A DNA stretch of 64,000 bases from Nocardioides sp. GTDB taxonomy: Bacteria > Actinomycetota > Actinomycetes > Propionibacteriales > Nocardioidaceae. Position numbers and translations under genes: made by a program. Positions 16,933 to 25,238 of this stretch are shown one piece after another. How positions within the stretch are numbered: position 1 is the first letter of the stretch; each line of letters starts with the position of its first letter. The notes under the pieces were generated by a model. The model was given only the letters and a program-made list of their open reading frames with translations. It made no database searches and was not told the DNA's origin. The stretch lies in the NCBI RefSeq assembly GCF_030019515.1, contig NZ_JASEEQ010000007.1:1-64000 (forward strand), read 5' to 3'.

Positions 16933-17643
16933 TCAATGGCTCAACATCTTGAGATCCATCAGTACTTGCTCTCGCTTCCAACAACCAGGGCACGCCGCAC
17001 AGGGTGACTCAGATCGGTGGCACGAGTGCGTCCAGCCAAGCAAACCCTCATCAGCACCGGAGACTGTAACGAGTTCCACGGCCGACAAGTGGATCGCGGG
17101 CGCCCTGACGGCAATGCCGCCCTCCTGCATGCGGGTGACGCAATCAAGGGCATCGTAGAAGGCGAGGGTGCCGTCGACGTGGCGGGCACCGTCTGATTGG
17201 ACCGTCGCTGTCAATACTTGTCGCAGTGGTGCTCCGTCCTTGGAGGTCCGACCCAGCGCCCATGCCGCGGCGAGGGTGCAGAGGAGTTGGTTGCGCAAAG
17301 GCCACCACTCTGGGGAGGGACTCGGAACGTTCGCGAAGGTTCTTCCAGAGCCGTCTTCGTCGGCTGAGGAATCGGGAGGACTCTCGCGCAGCAACAGTCC
17401 CGATCCCACCGACGCTAGGTCGACGGTCAGTTGCGCGATCCGGATACCGAGGTGCCCAGCGATAGCCCTTGCCGCCCGAACCTCCGCTACGGCTGGCCGC
17501 TGGCCGTAATCCACTACCAAAGCCCACGCGGGGCGGACCAAGGAAGCCAACGCCGCTGAGTCGATTCCACCCGAAAGAAGGAGCACCGCATCCTTACCCG
17601 CGTCGGGAGCCAACGAAGGTTCGGAGACCCTCGGTTCAATCAC
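16933..17643 (-). CDS. divergent QueC-like PP-loop enzyme
   Basis: 236 residues from a GTG overlapping the preceding stop (GTGATTGA). It keeps the PP-loop ATP-pyrophosphatase motif (LLLSGGIDSAALASL), the WPLRNQLLCTLAAAWAL helix corresponding to the PxRN helix of QueC, and a zinc site of four Cys (CHRSESPCAACPGC). It is far from the canonical QueC at 21211-21909, so it is not a simple duplicate. QueC makes preQ0 from carboxy-deazaguanine; QueC-like paralogues in conflict systems may form an amide with another partner. That activity is inference here. Confidence 0.82.
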   Translation of the reverse strand: MIEPRVSEPSLAPDAGKDAVLLLSGGIDSAALASLVRPAWALVVDYGQRPAVAEVRAARAIAGHLGIRIAQLTVDLASVGSGLLLRESPPDSSADEDGSGRTFANVPSPSPEWWPLRNQLLCTLAAAWALGRTSKDGAPLRQVLTATVQSDGARHVDGTLAFYDALDCVTRMQEGGIAVRAPAIHLSAVELVTVSGADEGLLGWTHSCHRSESPCAACPGCWKREQVLMDLKMLSH

Positions 17644-18913
17644 CCAGACTCTCCTCACCGACGCGATGGGTTGCACCGGCGCGTGACGCACCCAGAGCGC
17701 GCCACGCCGCGCGGTAAACCGCAGTCGAAAAATCGGTATGCAGTTCGCCGGAGAGCCCGGCAAACATCTTCGCGCCTTCCTTGTCCGGACTTGACGCGTA
17801 TCCCACGCAAGGGATCTCCGCGCGCTCGGCATACCCGGTCTCGAACACAGTGCCGAAGTCACTTCCGTCGAGGAGTGCAAGTACCGAGCCGCATTGATTC
17901 AGTCCGTCAATGTCCTTCTGAGCAACCGAGGCGTCCCCGAGGCCGACATCATGGAACGGCGAGAACACAGAGACACCCTGTGCGGTCAACGCGTCCCGCG
18001 CTAGTTCAACGAGCAAGATCTCCCCCAGGCTGAAGAACGGGCCGGCCAAGTAGACGCGGGGGTCCTGGTCGCCCACCCCTGACTCCAGCGGAACTAGGCC
18101 GATCGCAGCCATTCGAGTGAGATTACCCGACAGAATCTCTTCGGGAAGCGCGTGATTCTGAGTCGAGCACCAATATGCAGCGGCAGCTGATCCGACGCGG
18201 GCGGCCTCGACCGGGTCGGCTCCCGATTCGCCCCACGCGTGGGCAAAACCTGCAGCGAATGTATCGCCAGAGCCGAGCGGCCAAACTCGTCCTGTGGGAA
18301 ACGCTGGCACGTGGGTCGTCTGGACATCGCCCCCAGGCGTCGCAACATGGACGTCGGCGCCCGAGGCGCCCGCCTTGACTACCACGGCGACCGCGCCGGT
18401 TTCCCGGATCAGTCTGCCGACGGCGATATCCAAATCCGGAGACTTCCCGAAGACCCTCGCCTCCGTCGCATTCAGGACAAGCGCCAACTCATCCGAAACA
18501 AGACCGCCACGCTCGAGCGAGTTCCGGCCGGCGGGCTGCTGGGGATCGAGGACAAGTCGCTTCGCCCTGATCTCGCGCTCCACCGTTTCAAGCATGCCGA
18601 ATGTGAGAGCGACATCGGCATCCCCCCTGAGGACCTCTCCCACAGTCGCCGTCGTACCGACGACTCGCGGTATCGATAGTGGAGTGAAGTACTCGAACGC
18701 AACGGGCTCGGACCTGGCCACGACGACGCGCTCGGCAACCCCGACCGCGTTGGCGACCAACTCCGCACCTATCGCGAGTTCGTCGTCCACGGCGGTCGTC
18801 AGTTGTGGTTCAGAGGCTGCCAATGCCGCAGCCGCGCGCATTCCGGATCCCTGGACAGTGTCCCACCCTGGATGGAAGCAGAGTTCGTGGTACGTGCCGC
18901 CGACGATCAGCAT
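17636..18913 (-). CDS. PfkB kinase fused to nucleoside 2-deoxyribosyltransferase
   Basis: 425 residues. Residues 1-270 are a PfkB/ribokinase fold with the anion hole WPLGSGDTFAAGFAHA near 220. The C-terminal 150 residues begin VYLAGPFFSLGE and contain SDFGTVFETGYA with the catalytic Glu of nucleoside 2-deoxyribosyltransferases. A transferase plus kinase could make or trim a deoxynucleoside and its monophosphate from a free base such as preQ0. Start overlaps the previous stop as TAATG. It is the second gene of the QueC-like module. Confidence 0.85.
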   Translation of the reverse strand: MLIVGGTYHELCFHPGWDTVQGSGMRAAAALAASEPQLTTAVDDELAIGAELVANAVGVAERVVVARSEPVAFEYFTPLSIPRVVGTTATVGEVLRGDADVALTFGMLETVEREIRAKRLVLDPQQPAGRNSLERGGLVSDELALVLNATEARVFGKSPDLDIAVGRLIRETGAVAVVVKAGASGADVHVATPGGDVQTTHVPAFPTGRVWPLGSGDTFAAGFAHAWGESGADPVEAARVGSAAAAYWCSTQNHALPEEILSGNLTRMAAIGLVPLESGVGDQDPRVYLAGPFFSLGEILLVELARDALTAQGVSVFSPFHDVGLGDASVAQKDIDGLNQCGSVLALLDGSDFGTVFETGYAERAEIPCVGYASSPDKEGAKMFAGLSGELHTDFSTAVYRAAWRALGASRAGATHRVGEESLGD

Positions 18914-19296
18914 TACAGGCGGTTCGAGATCCGGACTGTGACCGCGCCACCACTGATCGATACAACTTCAGCGTTGTAGGCGTACCCATCTTGGAGGCAT
19001 CGACTGAAGTCAGTCGCTCGCTGGGTGATCGCACCGACGCGAGCACCCGAGGCCCGAACGACGACGACGGCGGGCGGAGCTTCCTCCAGGACGAGGGCGA
19101 GGATCTCGCCGACGGTCAACGTAGCAACCTCGGTCGGGTCCGGTGACGCCAAGGTGGTTTCGATCGAAATGAAGCAACGATCAACTGCGCCACCGCCGTC
19201 AATCTCCTGGCCCCCGAAACCTCCGGTAGGCCCGCCGGCCTCACTGCTGCTGCCGCCGGCCCCGCTGTACGAAGCGCTGGATGGATTGCCACTCAC
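18913..19296 (-). CDS. small protein with Gly/Ser-rich N-terminus and compact beta domain
   Basis: 127 residues, GTG start with AAGGAG 8 bases upstream. The first 38 residues are flexible and Gly/Ser-rich; the rest is a conserved-looking beta domain with CFISIETTLASP, LTVGEILALVL, RVGAITQRA, and C...GYAYNAEVVSI. I recognise the pattern from other small actinobacterial defence-locus proteins but know no function. First gene of the QueC-like module. It may be a specificity factor or the acceptor of the modification. Confidence 0.65.
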   Translation of the reverse strand: MSGNPSSASYSGAGGSSSEAGGPTGGFGGQEIDGGGAVDRCFISIETTLASPDPTEVATLTVGEILALVLEEAPPAVVVVRASGARVGAITQRATDFSRCLQDGYAYNAEVVSISGGAVTVRISNRL

Positions 19297-19421
19297 CGAT
19301 TTCTCCTTCCCAGAACCTGCGGGCTGACACCTCGAGAGCGTAGCCAGAAGGTCCGACAGAATCGGTCTCGGCTAAACGGCGCATCTCAATGTCATTGAAT
19401 GTCAACTTGTCAGGCATCTCC
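19297..19421 (-). promoter_or_regulatory. possible internal promoter of the QueC-like module
   Basis: The 125-base gap is the only sizeable one in this minus-strand run. It holds TTGACA on the minus strand (19405-19400), a direct repeat of TGACATT and a palindrome CAATG-T-CATTG. A convincing -10 at standard spacing is missing, so this is weak. Confidence 0.3.
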
Positions 19422-20210
19422 TCACAGCTTTCTCAATGGCCAACTGACGCTGGCCACGGCGTCGTGGCTGTGGATGCTCTCGAAGTTTCTGACGCTCACC
19501 GAGTGAGCGAGGCCGAGCGTCCGGCAAGCTTCGGAGAGATCGCGGGCCATGTCTTCCACGAACGCAGGTTTGTCGTGCGCCCGCATTGTCACCACGCGTT
19601 CGTCGACCCGCTTGATGATCGGAAAGACAGGAGTGGACCCAACTTCGCGGATCATGTCGAACTGGCGCCTGACGGCCAACGGATACACGTCGTCCGCAGA
19701 CCCTCGTACGGACAGTCCGACCCGGCTGCGCTGATTATGCGCGCCGTAGTCACTGATCGCTTTGCTGCATGGGCAAAGGCTCGTGACGTCGGTGTAGACC
19801 GTCGTCTCAACCTCTACGTCGCCGGTACTGATGCCAGCAACGATTGCGACGTCGCTGGCCTGCCAAGCTCGAATACCGGACTCCGGCGCGACCACCTCGA
19901 AGGCGATCGGTAGCGAGATGGCGAGCGCCACTGTTTCGACATCCAGTCGCGCCGCGGCGGCCTTAAGGATGGTGGGAAGCTCACGCGGATCGAACTCCCT
20001 CACGTGCTCGTGCACCAGTTCGATCATGCGGCTCATGTGGGTGCCCCGCCGGTCCGCAGGCAGTTGAACTGTGACGTCGACCGATGCCACACCTCCCTGC
20101 ACGGTTGAGCCGTCGCTGAACTGAATCGGGTACCGAACGCCGGCGACGCCGACCTCATCGAGCTCGATGCCACGACCGTCGGGCTCGTCCTGGATGTCTG
20201 CGAGGTGCAT
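19422..20210 (-). CDS. folE2: GTP cyclohydrolase FolE2
   Basis: 262 residues, the type IB (FolE2/COG1469) GTP cyclohydrolase that makes dihydroneopterin triphosphate, the first step to preQ0. The conserved CPCSKAISDYGAHNQRS stretch holds the metal-binding Cys, and the C-terminal FESIHSHDAVA is typical. It starts 3 bases after queD ends. With queD, queE and queC it makes the locus independent of host preQ0 supply, which matters because many Actinomycetota lack the queuosine pathway. Confidence 0.92.
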   Translation of the reverse strand: MHLADIQDEPDGRGIELDEVGVAGVRYPIQFSDGSTVQGGVASVDVTVQLPADRRGTHMSRMIELVHEHVREFDPRELPTILKAAAARLDVETVALAISLPIAFEVVAPESGIRAWQASDVAIVAGISTGDVEVETTVYTDVTSLCPCSKAISDYGAHNQRSRVGLSVRGSADDVYPLAVRRQFDMIREVGSTPVFPIIKRVDERVVTMRAHDKPAFVEDMARDLSEACRTLGLAHSVSVRNFESIHSHDAVASVSWPLRKL

Positions 20211-20213
20211 CGC

Positions 20214-20582
20214 TCACGCTCCTCGGTATACGCAGCCAGACGTGCAGGTTTCACGCACCCGAACCTCGGTCATGTTCGGAAGCACGTCGATCAGTCGATC
20301 CCAGATCCACTTGGCCAGCACTTCGCTGGTCGGGTTCTCTAATCCCGGAATCTCGTTCAGGTAGTGGTGATCGAGTTGTTCCTCAATGGGCTTGAACGCC
20401 GCCTTGATGTCGCCGAAGTCCTGCACCCACCCGGTGTCCTCGCCGACGGGGCCCGCGACATGAACGACAGCCTGGTATGAGTGGCCGTGCAGACGCGAAC
20501 ACTTGTGGCCTTCGGGCACGTTCGGCAGCCTGTGAGCCGACTCGAAGGTGAACTCCCTGTAGATCTCAGAGGTGTAGGTCAC
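20214..20582 (-). CDS. queD: 6-carboxy-tetrahydropterin synthase QueD
   Basis: 122 residues from GTG 20582, which overlaps the queE stop (GTGA) and has AGGA 6 bases upstream. It has the QueD hallmarks: FESAHRLP and CSRLHGHSY with the catalytic Cys and zinc His residues, [17 protein letters not shown], and a C-terminal ETCTSG. It converts dihydroneopterin triphosphate to carboxy-tetrahydropterin. A longer frame up to 20624 exists but would overlap queE needlessly. Confidence 0.93.
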   Translation of the reverse strand: MTYTSEIYREFTFESAHRLPNVPEGHKCSRLHGHSYQAVVHVAGPVGEDTGWVQDFGDIKAAFKPIEEQLDHHYLNEIPGLENPTSEVLAKWIWDRLIDVLPNMTEVRVRETCTSGCVYRGA

Positions 20583-21214
20583 GGTATTCCTAGGTGCTTG
20601 TGCGTCTGCAAACTCAGTTGCCATCGCGGGTGGTCAAGACAGAACTTCACGGCCAACTCGGTGTTCGCGGTCACGTCTGGACCGTCCATCGGCTGCACTC
20701 GGAAGCTCTCGAAGTCCAGGTGCTCAAACGCGGTCGGGTCGACACCGCCCTGCGGGACAACGAACTTGAGTTCGTGGCCCTTCTCGACGATGAGCTCCGA
20801 ACCGATCTTTGGGCTGACGCAGAGCCAGTCGATGCCGGGCGGCGGAGCTACCGTTCCGTTCGTTTCAACCGCTACGTAGAACCCGCGCGCGTGGAATGCC
20901 TCGACGGCCTCGACGTCCAACTGCAGAAGGGGCTCGCCTCCGGTACAGACGACCATCGGTTGTCCGCCGCCATTCATCGGCCACTTCGCCGCCACAGCCT
21001 CCGCGAGCGCCTCCGCATCAGCGAACTTGCCGCCGCCCTCGCCGTCGGTGCCGACGAAGTCGGTGTCACAAAACTTGCAGATCGCTCGTTCGCGGTCGGC
21101 TTCCCGGCCGGTCCACAGGTTGCAGGAACTGAAGCGGCAGAACACCGCCGGTCGGCCAGCGTGCGTGCCCTCGCCCTGGAGCGTGTAGAAGATCTCCTTG
21201 ACCTTGTAGGTCAC
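20579..21214 (-). CDS. queE: 7-carboxy-7-deazaguanine synthase QueE
   Basis: 211 residues, GTG start overlapping the queC stop by 4 bases. Radical-SAM enzyme that contracts carboxy-tetrahydropterin to carboxy-deazaguanine. The Fe-S Cys spacing is C-x14-C-x2-C (CNLW...ICKFC), the extended form known from Burkholderia QueE, and [10 protein letters not shown] is the SAM-binding GGEP motif. Third enzyme of the built-in preQ0 pathway. Confidence 0.93.
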   Translation of the reverse strand: MTYKVKEIFYTLQGEGTHAGRPAVFCRFSSCNLWTGREADRERAICKFCDTDFVGTDGEGGGKFADAEALAEAVAAKWPMNGGGQPMVVCTGGEPLLQLDVEAVEAFHARGFYVAVETNGTVAPPPGIDWLCVSPKIGSELIVEKGHELKFVVPQGGVDPTAFEHLDFESFRVQPMDGPDVTANTELAVKFCLDHPRWQLSLQTHKHLGIP

Positions 21215-21909
21215 GCGCCCGACTCCTGGTAGGTCAAGGGGTCACTCAGGCCCGCCTCCGCGAAACCTTTGAGGCGCAGGAGGCAGGAGTCGCAGTGACC
21301 GCATGGGCGACCTTCCGCGTCGGGGTCGTAGCAGGACGAGGTCAGCGAGTAGTCCACACCCAGTCGCTGGCCGATCTCGACCGTCTGAGCCTTCGTCAGG
21401 TCGATGAGCGGCGTGTGGATCTTCAGCGAGTTCCCCTCGACCCCGGCCCGGGTAGCCAGGTTTGCCATCTCCTCATAGGCGGCAATGAACTCGGGGCGAC
21501 AGTCGGGGTATCCCGAGTAGTCGAGGGCGTTCACGCCGATGAAGATGTCGGTCGATCCGACGACTTCGGCGTAGGCGAGGGCAAAGGAGAGGAAGACCGT
21601 GTTGCGAGCCGGTACATAGGTGATCGGGATCTCGTCTCCAGAGATCTCGTCAGCGGTTCCATGCTTTGGAACGTCGACATCTGCTGTCAGCGCTGAGCCG
21701 CCGAAGACTCGAAGGTCGATGTCGCAGACCACGTGGCGCGCGACGCCGGCAGCGGCAACGACGCGCTGCGCAGCCGCAAGCTCCACCTCATGGCGCTGTC
21801 CGTAGCGGAAGCTCAATGCGTAGGGCTCGAAGTCCTGGTCCTTGGCGATAGCGAGCACCGTGGTGGAATCCAGTCCCCCACTCAACAGGACGACGGCTTT
21901 CCTCTTCAT
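21211..21909 (-). CDS. queC: 7-cyano-7-deazaguanine synthase QueC (canonical)
   Basis: 232 residues. PP-loop [30 protein letters not shown], and the zinc site C...CGHCDSC near the C-terminus are canonical QueC. It makes preQ0, the base inserted into DNA by DpdA. First gene of the minus-strand preQ0 operon, diverging from dpdC with a 103-base gap between. Confidence 0.95.
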   Translation of the reverse strand: MKRKAVVLLSGGLDSTTVLAIAKDQDFEPYALSFRYGQRHEVELAAAQRVVAAAGVARHVVCDIDLRVFGGSALTADVDVPKHGTADEISGDEIPITYVPARNTVFLSFALAYAEVVGSTDIFIGVNALDYSGYPDCRPEFIAAYEEMANLATRAGVEGNSLKIHTPLIDLTKAQTVEIGQRLGVDYSLTSSCYDPDAEGRPCGHCDSCLLRLKGFAEAGLSDPLTYQESGA

Positions 21910-22012
21910 GCGCTACACCTCTCCGATCCACACACGCGCTGGGTTGCTGCCTGATCCAGAAACTACACGATAGAGTAGCCGCACAAGACACGTAGTTTTG
22001 GAGTGAGAGGTC
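21910..22012. promoter_or_regulatory. divergent promoter region between queC and dpdC
   Basis: AAACTAC at 21960-21966 and GTAGTTT at 21992-21998 form an inverted repeat with a 25-base spacer, and the segment is more AT-rich than its surroundings. TAGAGT could serve as a -10 for the dpdC side. GGAGTGAGAG just before ATG 22013 is the ribosome site of dpdC. It is the natural place for joint control of preQ0 synthesis and DNA insertion. Confidence 0.5.
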
Positions 22013-22879
22013 ATGTCGCGACAGAAACTGACGATCGTCGTCACCTGCACCGACAGGAAGTCAGCGACCCCGGCCCACGAACTCATGGCTCGCAACCTTC
22101 CCCCCGGACAGGTAGGCGAGCGCGCCCGGGCATGGCGTGGTGCACTCACCGGAGCCCATGGGACGACTCCGCTCCTCGATCTCTACAGGGGCGAGAGTTG
22201 GAGTCAGGTCAAGCTCCTCATCGCCACGGCGCAGGGGGTCGGGTACGAGCCTGAGGTGCTGGTTGCATCGGCCGGCCTTGGCTTGCGGTCCGTTCACGAC
22301 CGGTCGTCCGCTTACGCGGCAACATTCAGCACTGGCCACGAAGACACCGTCGCGTCCTCCACCACGGAAGCACGAGAGTGGTGGGATGCCCTGCCACATA
22401 TCGCCCGCGGGCGTCGGCATCGATCGATGTGGGTGCTCTCGGAGAACTACGCTCGCGTCATCGCGACGGACCTGACTGACCGGTTCGCGTCCGATGAACT
22501 CCTCGTCTTCGGGGGATCAAAGGAGATCCCCTCCGACGCTCGCATCGCTTCAGACCGGGCGCTACGACGCGCTCTCGGCGGTACGGCCACGAGCCTCAAC
22601 GTCCGCATGGCGATCCAATGGCTTCGCCTGTCACGAGAAGGCTCGTTCAGCCCACACGCCACCGGCGCGTGGCTCGCCTGGGCCGATCGTGAGCGACACC
22701 GCGAGGTCTACAACAGGCAACAACTGACCGACGACGGCGTACTTGATTTCGTCGACGCCTTGCGGGCACGCACCCCTGGCGTTTCAAAGACCAGTGCGCT
22801 GAAGTCCCTGCGCGACGCTGGACTGGCTTGCGAACAAGGACGGTTCTCGATGCTCTTCCAGAAAGTGGCCACATCGTGA
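22013..22879 (+). CDS. dpdC: DpdC-like protein
   Basis: 288 residues, good ribosome site. The N-terminus (TIVVTCTDRKS) has the strand-plus-CxxRK pattern of the YaaA/DUF6884-like superfamily, followed by LLDLYRGESW and VLVASAGLGLRSV. It leads the plus-strand dpd operon and overlaps dpdB (GTGA). In Salmonella, DpdC is needed to turn preQ0 in DNA into the amide dADG. Assignment rests on context and this pattern; a related deazapurine-handling role is the alternative. Confidence 0.6.
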   Translation: MSRQKLTIVVTCTDRKSATPAHELMARNLPPGQVGERARAWRGALTGAHGTTPLLDLYRGESWSQVKLLIATAQGVGYEPEVLVASAGLGLRSVHDRSSAYAATFSTGHEDTVASSTTEAREWWDALPHIARGRRHRSMWVLSENYARVIATDLTDRFASDELLVFGGSKEIPSDARIASDRALRRALGGTATSLNVRMAIQWLRLSREGSFSPHATGAWLAWADRERHREVYNRQQLTDDGVLDFVDALRARTPGVSKTSALKSLRDAGLACEQGRFSMLFQKVATS

Positions 22880-24012
22880 CTGACCCGCATTGGTTGGTAC
22901 GGCGAGCCCTCAAGGTCCTTCAGAGCGACGAGACACCGCTCTACCTCTTCACACTCGCCGCGGAGGAGGTCGACCTAGTAGCTGACGTGGCACGCATCGG
23001 TCGGGACGAAGCAGGGAAGCTCATCGGCTACCAACGCCCCGAGAAGCAGAAGCACGTCAAGCAGATTCAGGAGTACCTGGACTCCGAGAGCCCTGTGTTC
23101 CCCAACGGGCTGATTCTCGCGCTTCCACCGGAAGTCAAGTTCAAATCAAGCCGGGGTCCGGGAACCAGCGACGGACTGGCCATCGCGGGAACGCTCGAGA
23201 TTCCGATCGCGCTCGACGACGATGGGCCGCGCCCAGCATGGATCGTTGACGGGCAGCAGCGGAGTCTCGCCCTCGCACGAACCAAGAACCGCCGCCTACC
23301 AGTGCCGGTCGCCGGCTTCGTGACGCAGAACCTTGAGGTCCAGCGAGAGCAGTTCCTGCGCGTCAACACGGTGCAGCCGCTTCCGACCGGGTTGGTCACC
23401 GAACTGCTTCCGGAGATCTCCCGTGTGCCCTCGGCGCGCATGGCCACAAGGCAACTGCCGTCCGCGCTGGTCGACATGCTGAATCACGACGTCGACTCTC
23501 CGTTCCGCGGCCTGATTAGGCGAGCGTCTACGGCGACGGGCGAGAAGAAGGCGGCCGTGGTGACAGACACGAGCCTCGTGGAAGCCATCCGCGAATCCAT
23601 CGAATCGCCTTCCGGAGTCCTGTTCCCCTATCGCAACATTGCCACGGGCTCCACCGACACCGAAGGGATCCGCCGAGTCCTCATCGCCTACTGGGGCGCC
23701 GTCCGCCAGACGTTCCCAGAAGCCTGGGGCAAACCTGCGACGAAGTCGCGCTTGACTGGCGGCGTCGGCATCCGCGCCATGGGTCGGCTGATGGATCGCG
23801 TTATGACACACGTGCGTGACGATGACCCGGATGCTCAGCAGCAAGCTGCGGCCGAACTCGCGCTTGTCGCTGAGAAGTGTCGTTGGACAGGCGGCGTCTG
23901 GGAGGACCTGGGGCTCCCGTGGGACGACTTGCAGAACACCCCGAGACACATCAGTGCGCTCTCGAACTACCTCGTCCGCACGTACCTCGCAGAGCGGACC
24001 GGTCGAAGGTGA
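22876..24012 (+). CDS. dpdB: DpdB paralogue 1 (DGQHR/DndB-like)
   Basis: 378 residues from GTG 22876, overlapping the dpdC stop. Contains VDGQQRSLAL (residues 125-133) of the DGQHR/ParB-like fold shared by DndB and DpdB, with LRVNTVQPLP and a C-terminal TGGVWEDLGLPW...LQNTPRHI. DpdB is needed with DpdA for preQ0 insertion in Salmonella, though it is dispensable elsewhere. A second copy follows dpdA. Overlap with dpdA (GTGA) indicates co-translation. Confidence 0.85.
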   Translation: MTDPHWLVRRALKVLQSDETPLYLFTLAAEEVDLVADVARIGRDEAGKLIGYQRPEKQKHVKQIQEYLDSESPVFPNGLILALPPEVKFKSSRGPGTSDGLAIAGTLEIPIALDDDGPRPAWIVDGQQRSLALARTKNRRLPVPVAGFVTQNLEVQREQFLRVNTVQPLPTGLVTELLPEISRVPSARMATRQLPSALVDMLNHDVDSPFRGLIRRASTATGEKKAAVVTDTSLVEAIRESIESPSGVLFPYRNIATGSTDTEGIRRVLIAYWGAVRQTFPEAWGKPATKSRLTGGVGIRAMGRLMDRVMTHVRDDDPDAQQQAAAELALVAEKCRWTGGVWEDLGLPWDDLQNTPRHISALSNYLVRTYLAERTGRR

Positions 24013-25238
24013 GGTTCTACTTTCCAGACAGTCAGGATCTGGTCAGCCCTTCCTACGACTTCCTCCGTGACGAGTACCCGGCCCACCGGGTACGGCAACG
24101 CGACGACCGCTATGCGCACGAGGTTCTCTCGGCAGCCCCTTACCACGGCATCCTGGTCAGCAAGTCGATCGTTGATGGATCAATAAAGGGTGCCGGCAAG
24201 TATTCGACTGCCCAACGCGCCCGCCTCCACCGCATGGGGGTGCATAGGTTTTTCCGACTCCCGTCAGGGGTTGAGGCGCTCGGCGACAACGGCGCATTCA
24301 ACTACGTAGATGAAGCGGTTCCTCCGGTCACGGCGGCTCAGACCCTCGACTTCTATGAGGAGTGCGGCTTCGATGCAGGCGTGAGCACGGACCACGTGGT
24401 CTTCGGCTTCACGGAAGATCCCTCGAGCGACGACGTCAACCCCGATTGGGAGGAACGCCGACGCCTCACCCTCCGGTTGGCAGAAGAGTTCATCGCTCTA
24501 AATCGCGACCGCTGCAGCTCCGTGGAACCCGTAGGCGCAGCTCAAGGCTGGAGTCCTGAGTCCTACGCCGAAAGTGTCAGTTCGCTTCAGGACCTCGGTT
24601 ACGAGCGCATCGCACTGGGCGGCATGGTCCCCCTAAAAACGAGCCAGATTCTCGCGAGCCTCACGGCGATCGGAGACGTCCTCAAAATCGGCACGCAGCT
24701 TCACCTGCTCGGGATCACACGCGTCGAGTCGATGGACGACTTCGCAAACTTGGGTGTCACGAGTTTCGACAGCACGTCGGCCTTCCGCCAGGCGTTCATG
24801 GACGATCGTAAGAACTTCCACACCGTCGAACGCGCCTACGTTGCCCTCCGCGTCCCGCAGGTCGACGGCAACCCCACTTTGAAGCGCGCCATCCTCGCTG
24901 GAAACGTGAGCCAGAAGGACGCAATCACCGCTGAACGCGAGACTCTCAAGGCGCTGCGCAGCTACGACGGGTCGTCCACGTCCAGACGGATCTGCCTCGA
25001 CCGCCTCGGCGAGTACGAGGCCATCTGCCAATCCAAGAAGTCGTACCTAGCTGCCTACGAGGAAACCCTCAAGGCAGCGCCGTGGACCCGCTGCGACTGC
25101 AGAATCTGCAGAGACCACGGCGTCGAGATCGGGGTCTTCCGTGGCACGGAACGAAACAAGCGCCGCGGCTTCCACAACATGTCAGTCCTTGCCGCGAAGA
25201 TGGCGCAACTCAAATCTCACAGGAGAACAGATGGCTGA
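24009..25238 (+). CDS. dpdA: DpdA, DNA 7-deazaguanine transglycosylase
   Basis: 409 residues from GTG 24009. A TGT-fold enzyme that exchanges guanine in DNA for preQ0. It keeps TGT-like marks: LGDNGAF with D93 in the place of the DSGG Asp, AAQG at 177-180, ALGGM at 202-206, HLLGI at 232-236, FDSTSAF with D254 in the position of the nucleophile, and a zinc site CDCRIC (362-367) with H389. The longer upstream frame is a shadow of dpdB. It overlaps both flanking dpdB genes. Confidence 0.9.
   Translation: MRFYFPDSQDLVSPSYDFLRDEYPAHRVRQRDDRYAHEVLSAAPYHGILVSKSIVDGSIKGAGKYSTAQRARLHRMGVHRFFRLPSGVEALGDNGAFNYVDEAVPPVTAAQTLDFYEECGFDAGVSTDHVVFGFTEDPSSDDVNPDWEERRRLTLRLAEEFIALNRDRCSSVEPVGAAQGWSPESYAESVSSLQDLGYERIALGGMVPLKTSQILASLTAIGDVLKIGTQLHLLGITRVESMDDFANLGVTSFDSTSAFRQAFMDDRKNFHTVERAYVALRVPQVDGNPTLKRAILAGNVSQKDAITAERETLKALRSYDGSSTSRRICLDRLGEYEAICQSKKSYLAAYEETLKAAPWTRCDCRICRDHGVEIGVFRGTERNKRRGFHNMSVLAAKMAQLKSHRRTDG

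Noticed and set aside
14871..19296. A complete type IV CBASS
   Set aside because: OGG, QueC-like and deoxyribosyltransferase proteins are present, but no CD-NTase or CBASS effector could be found on either strand.
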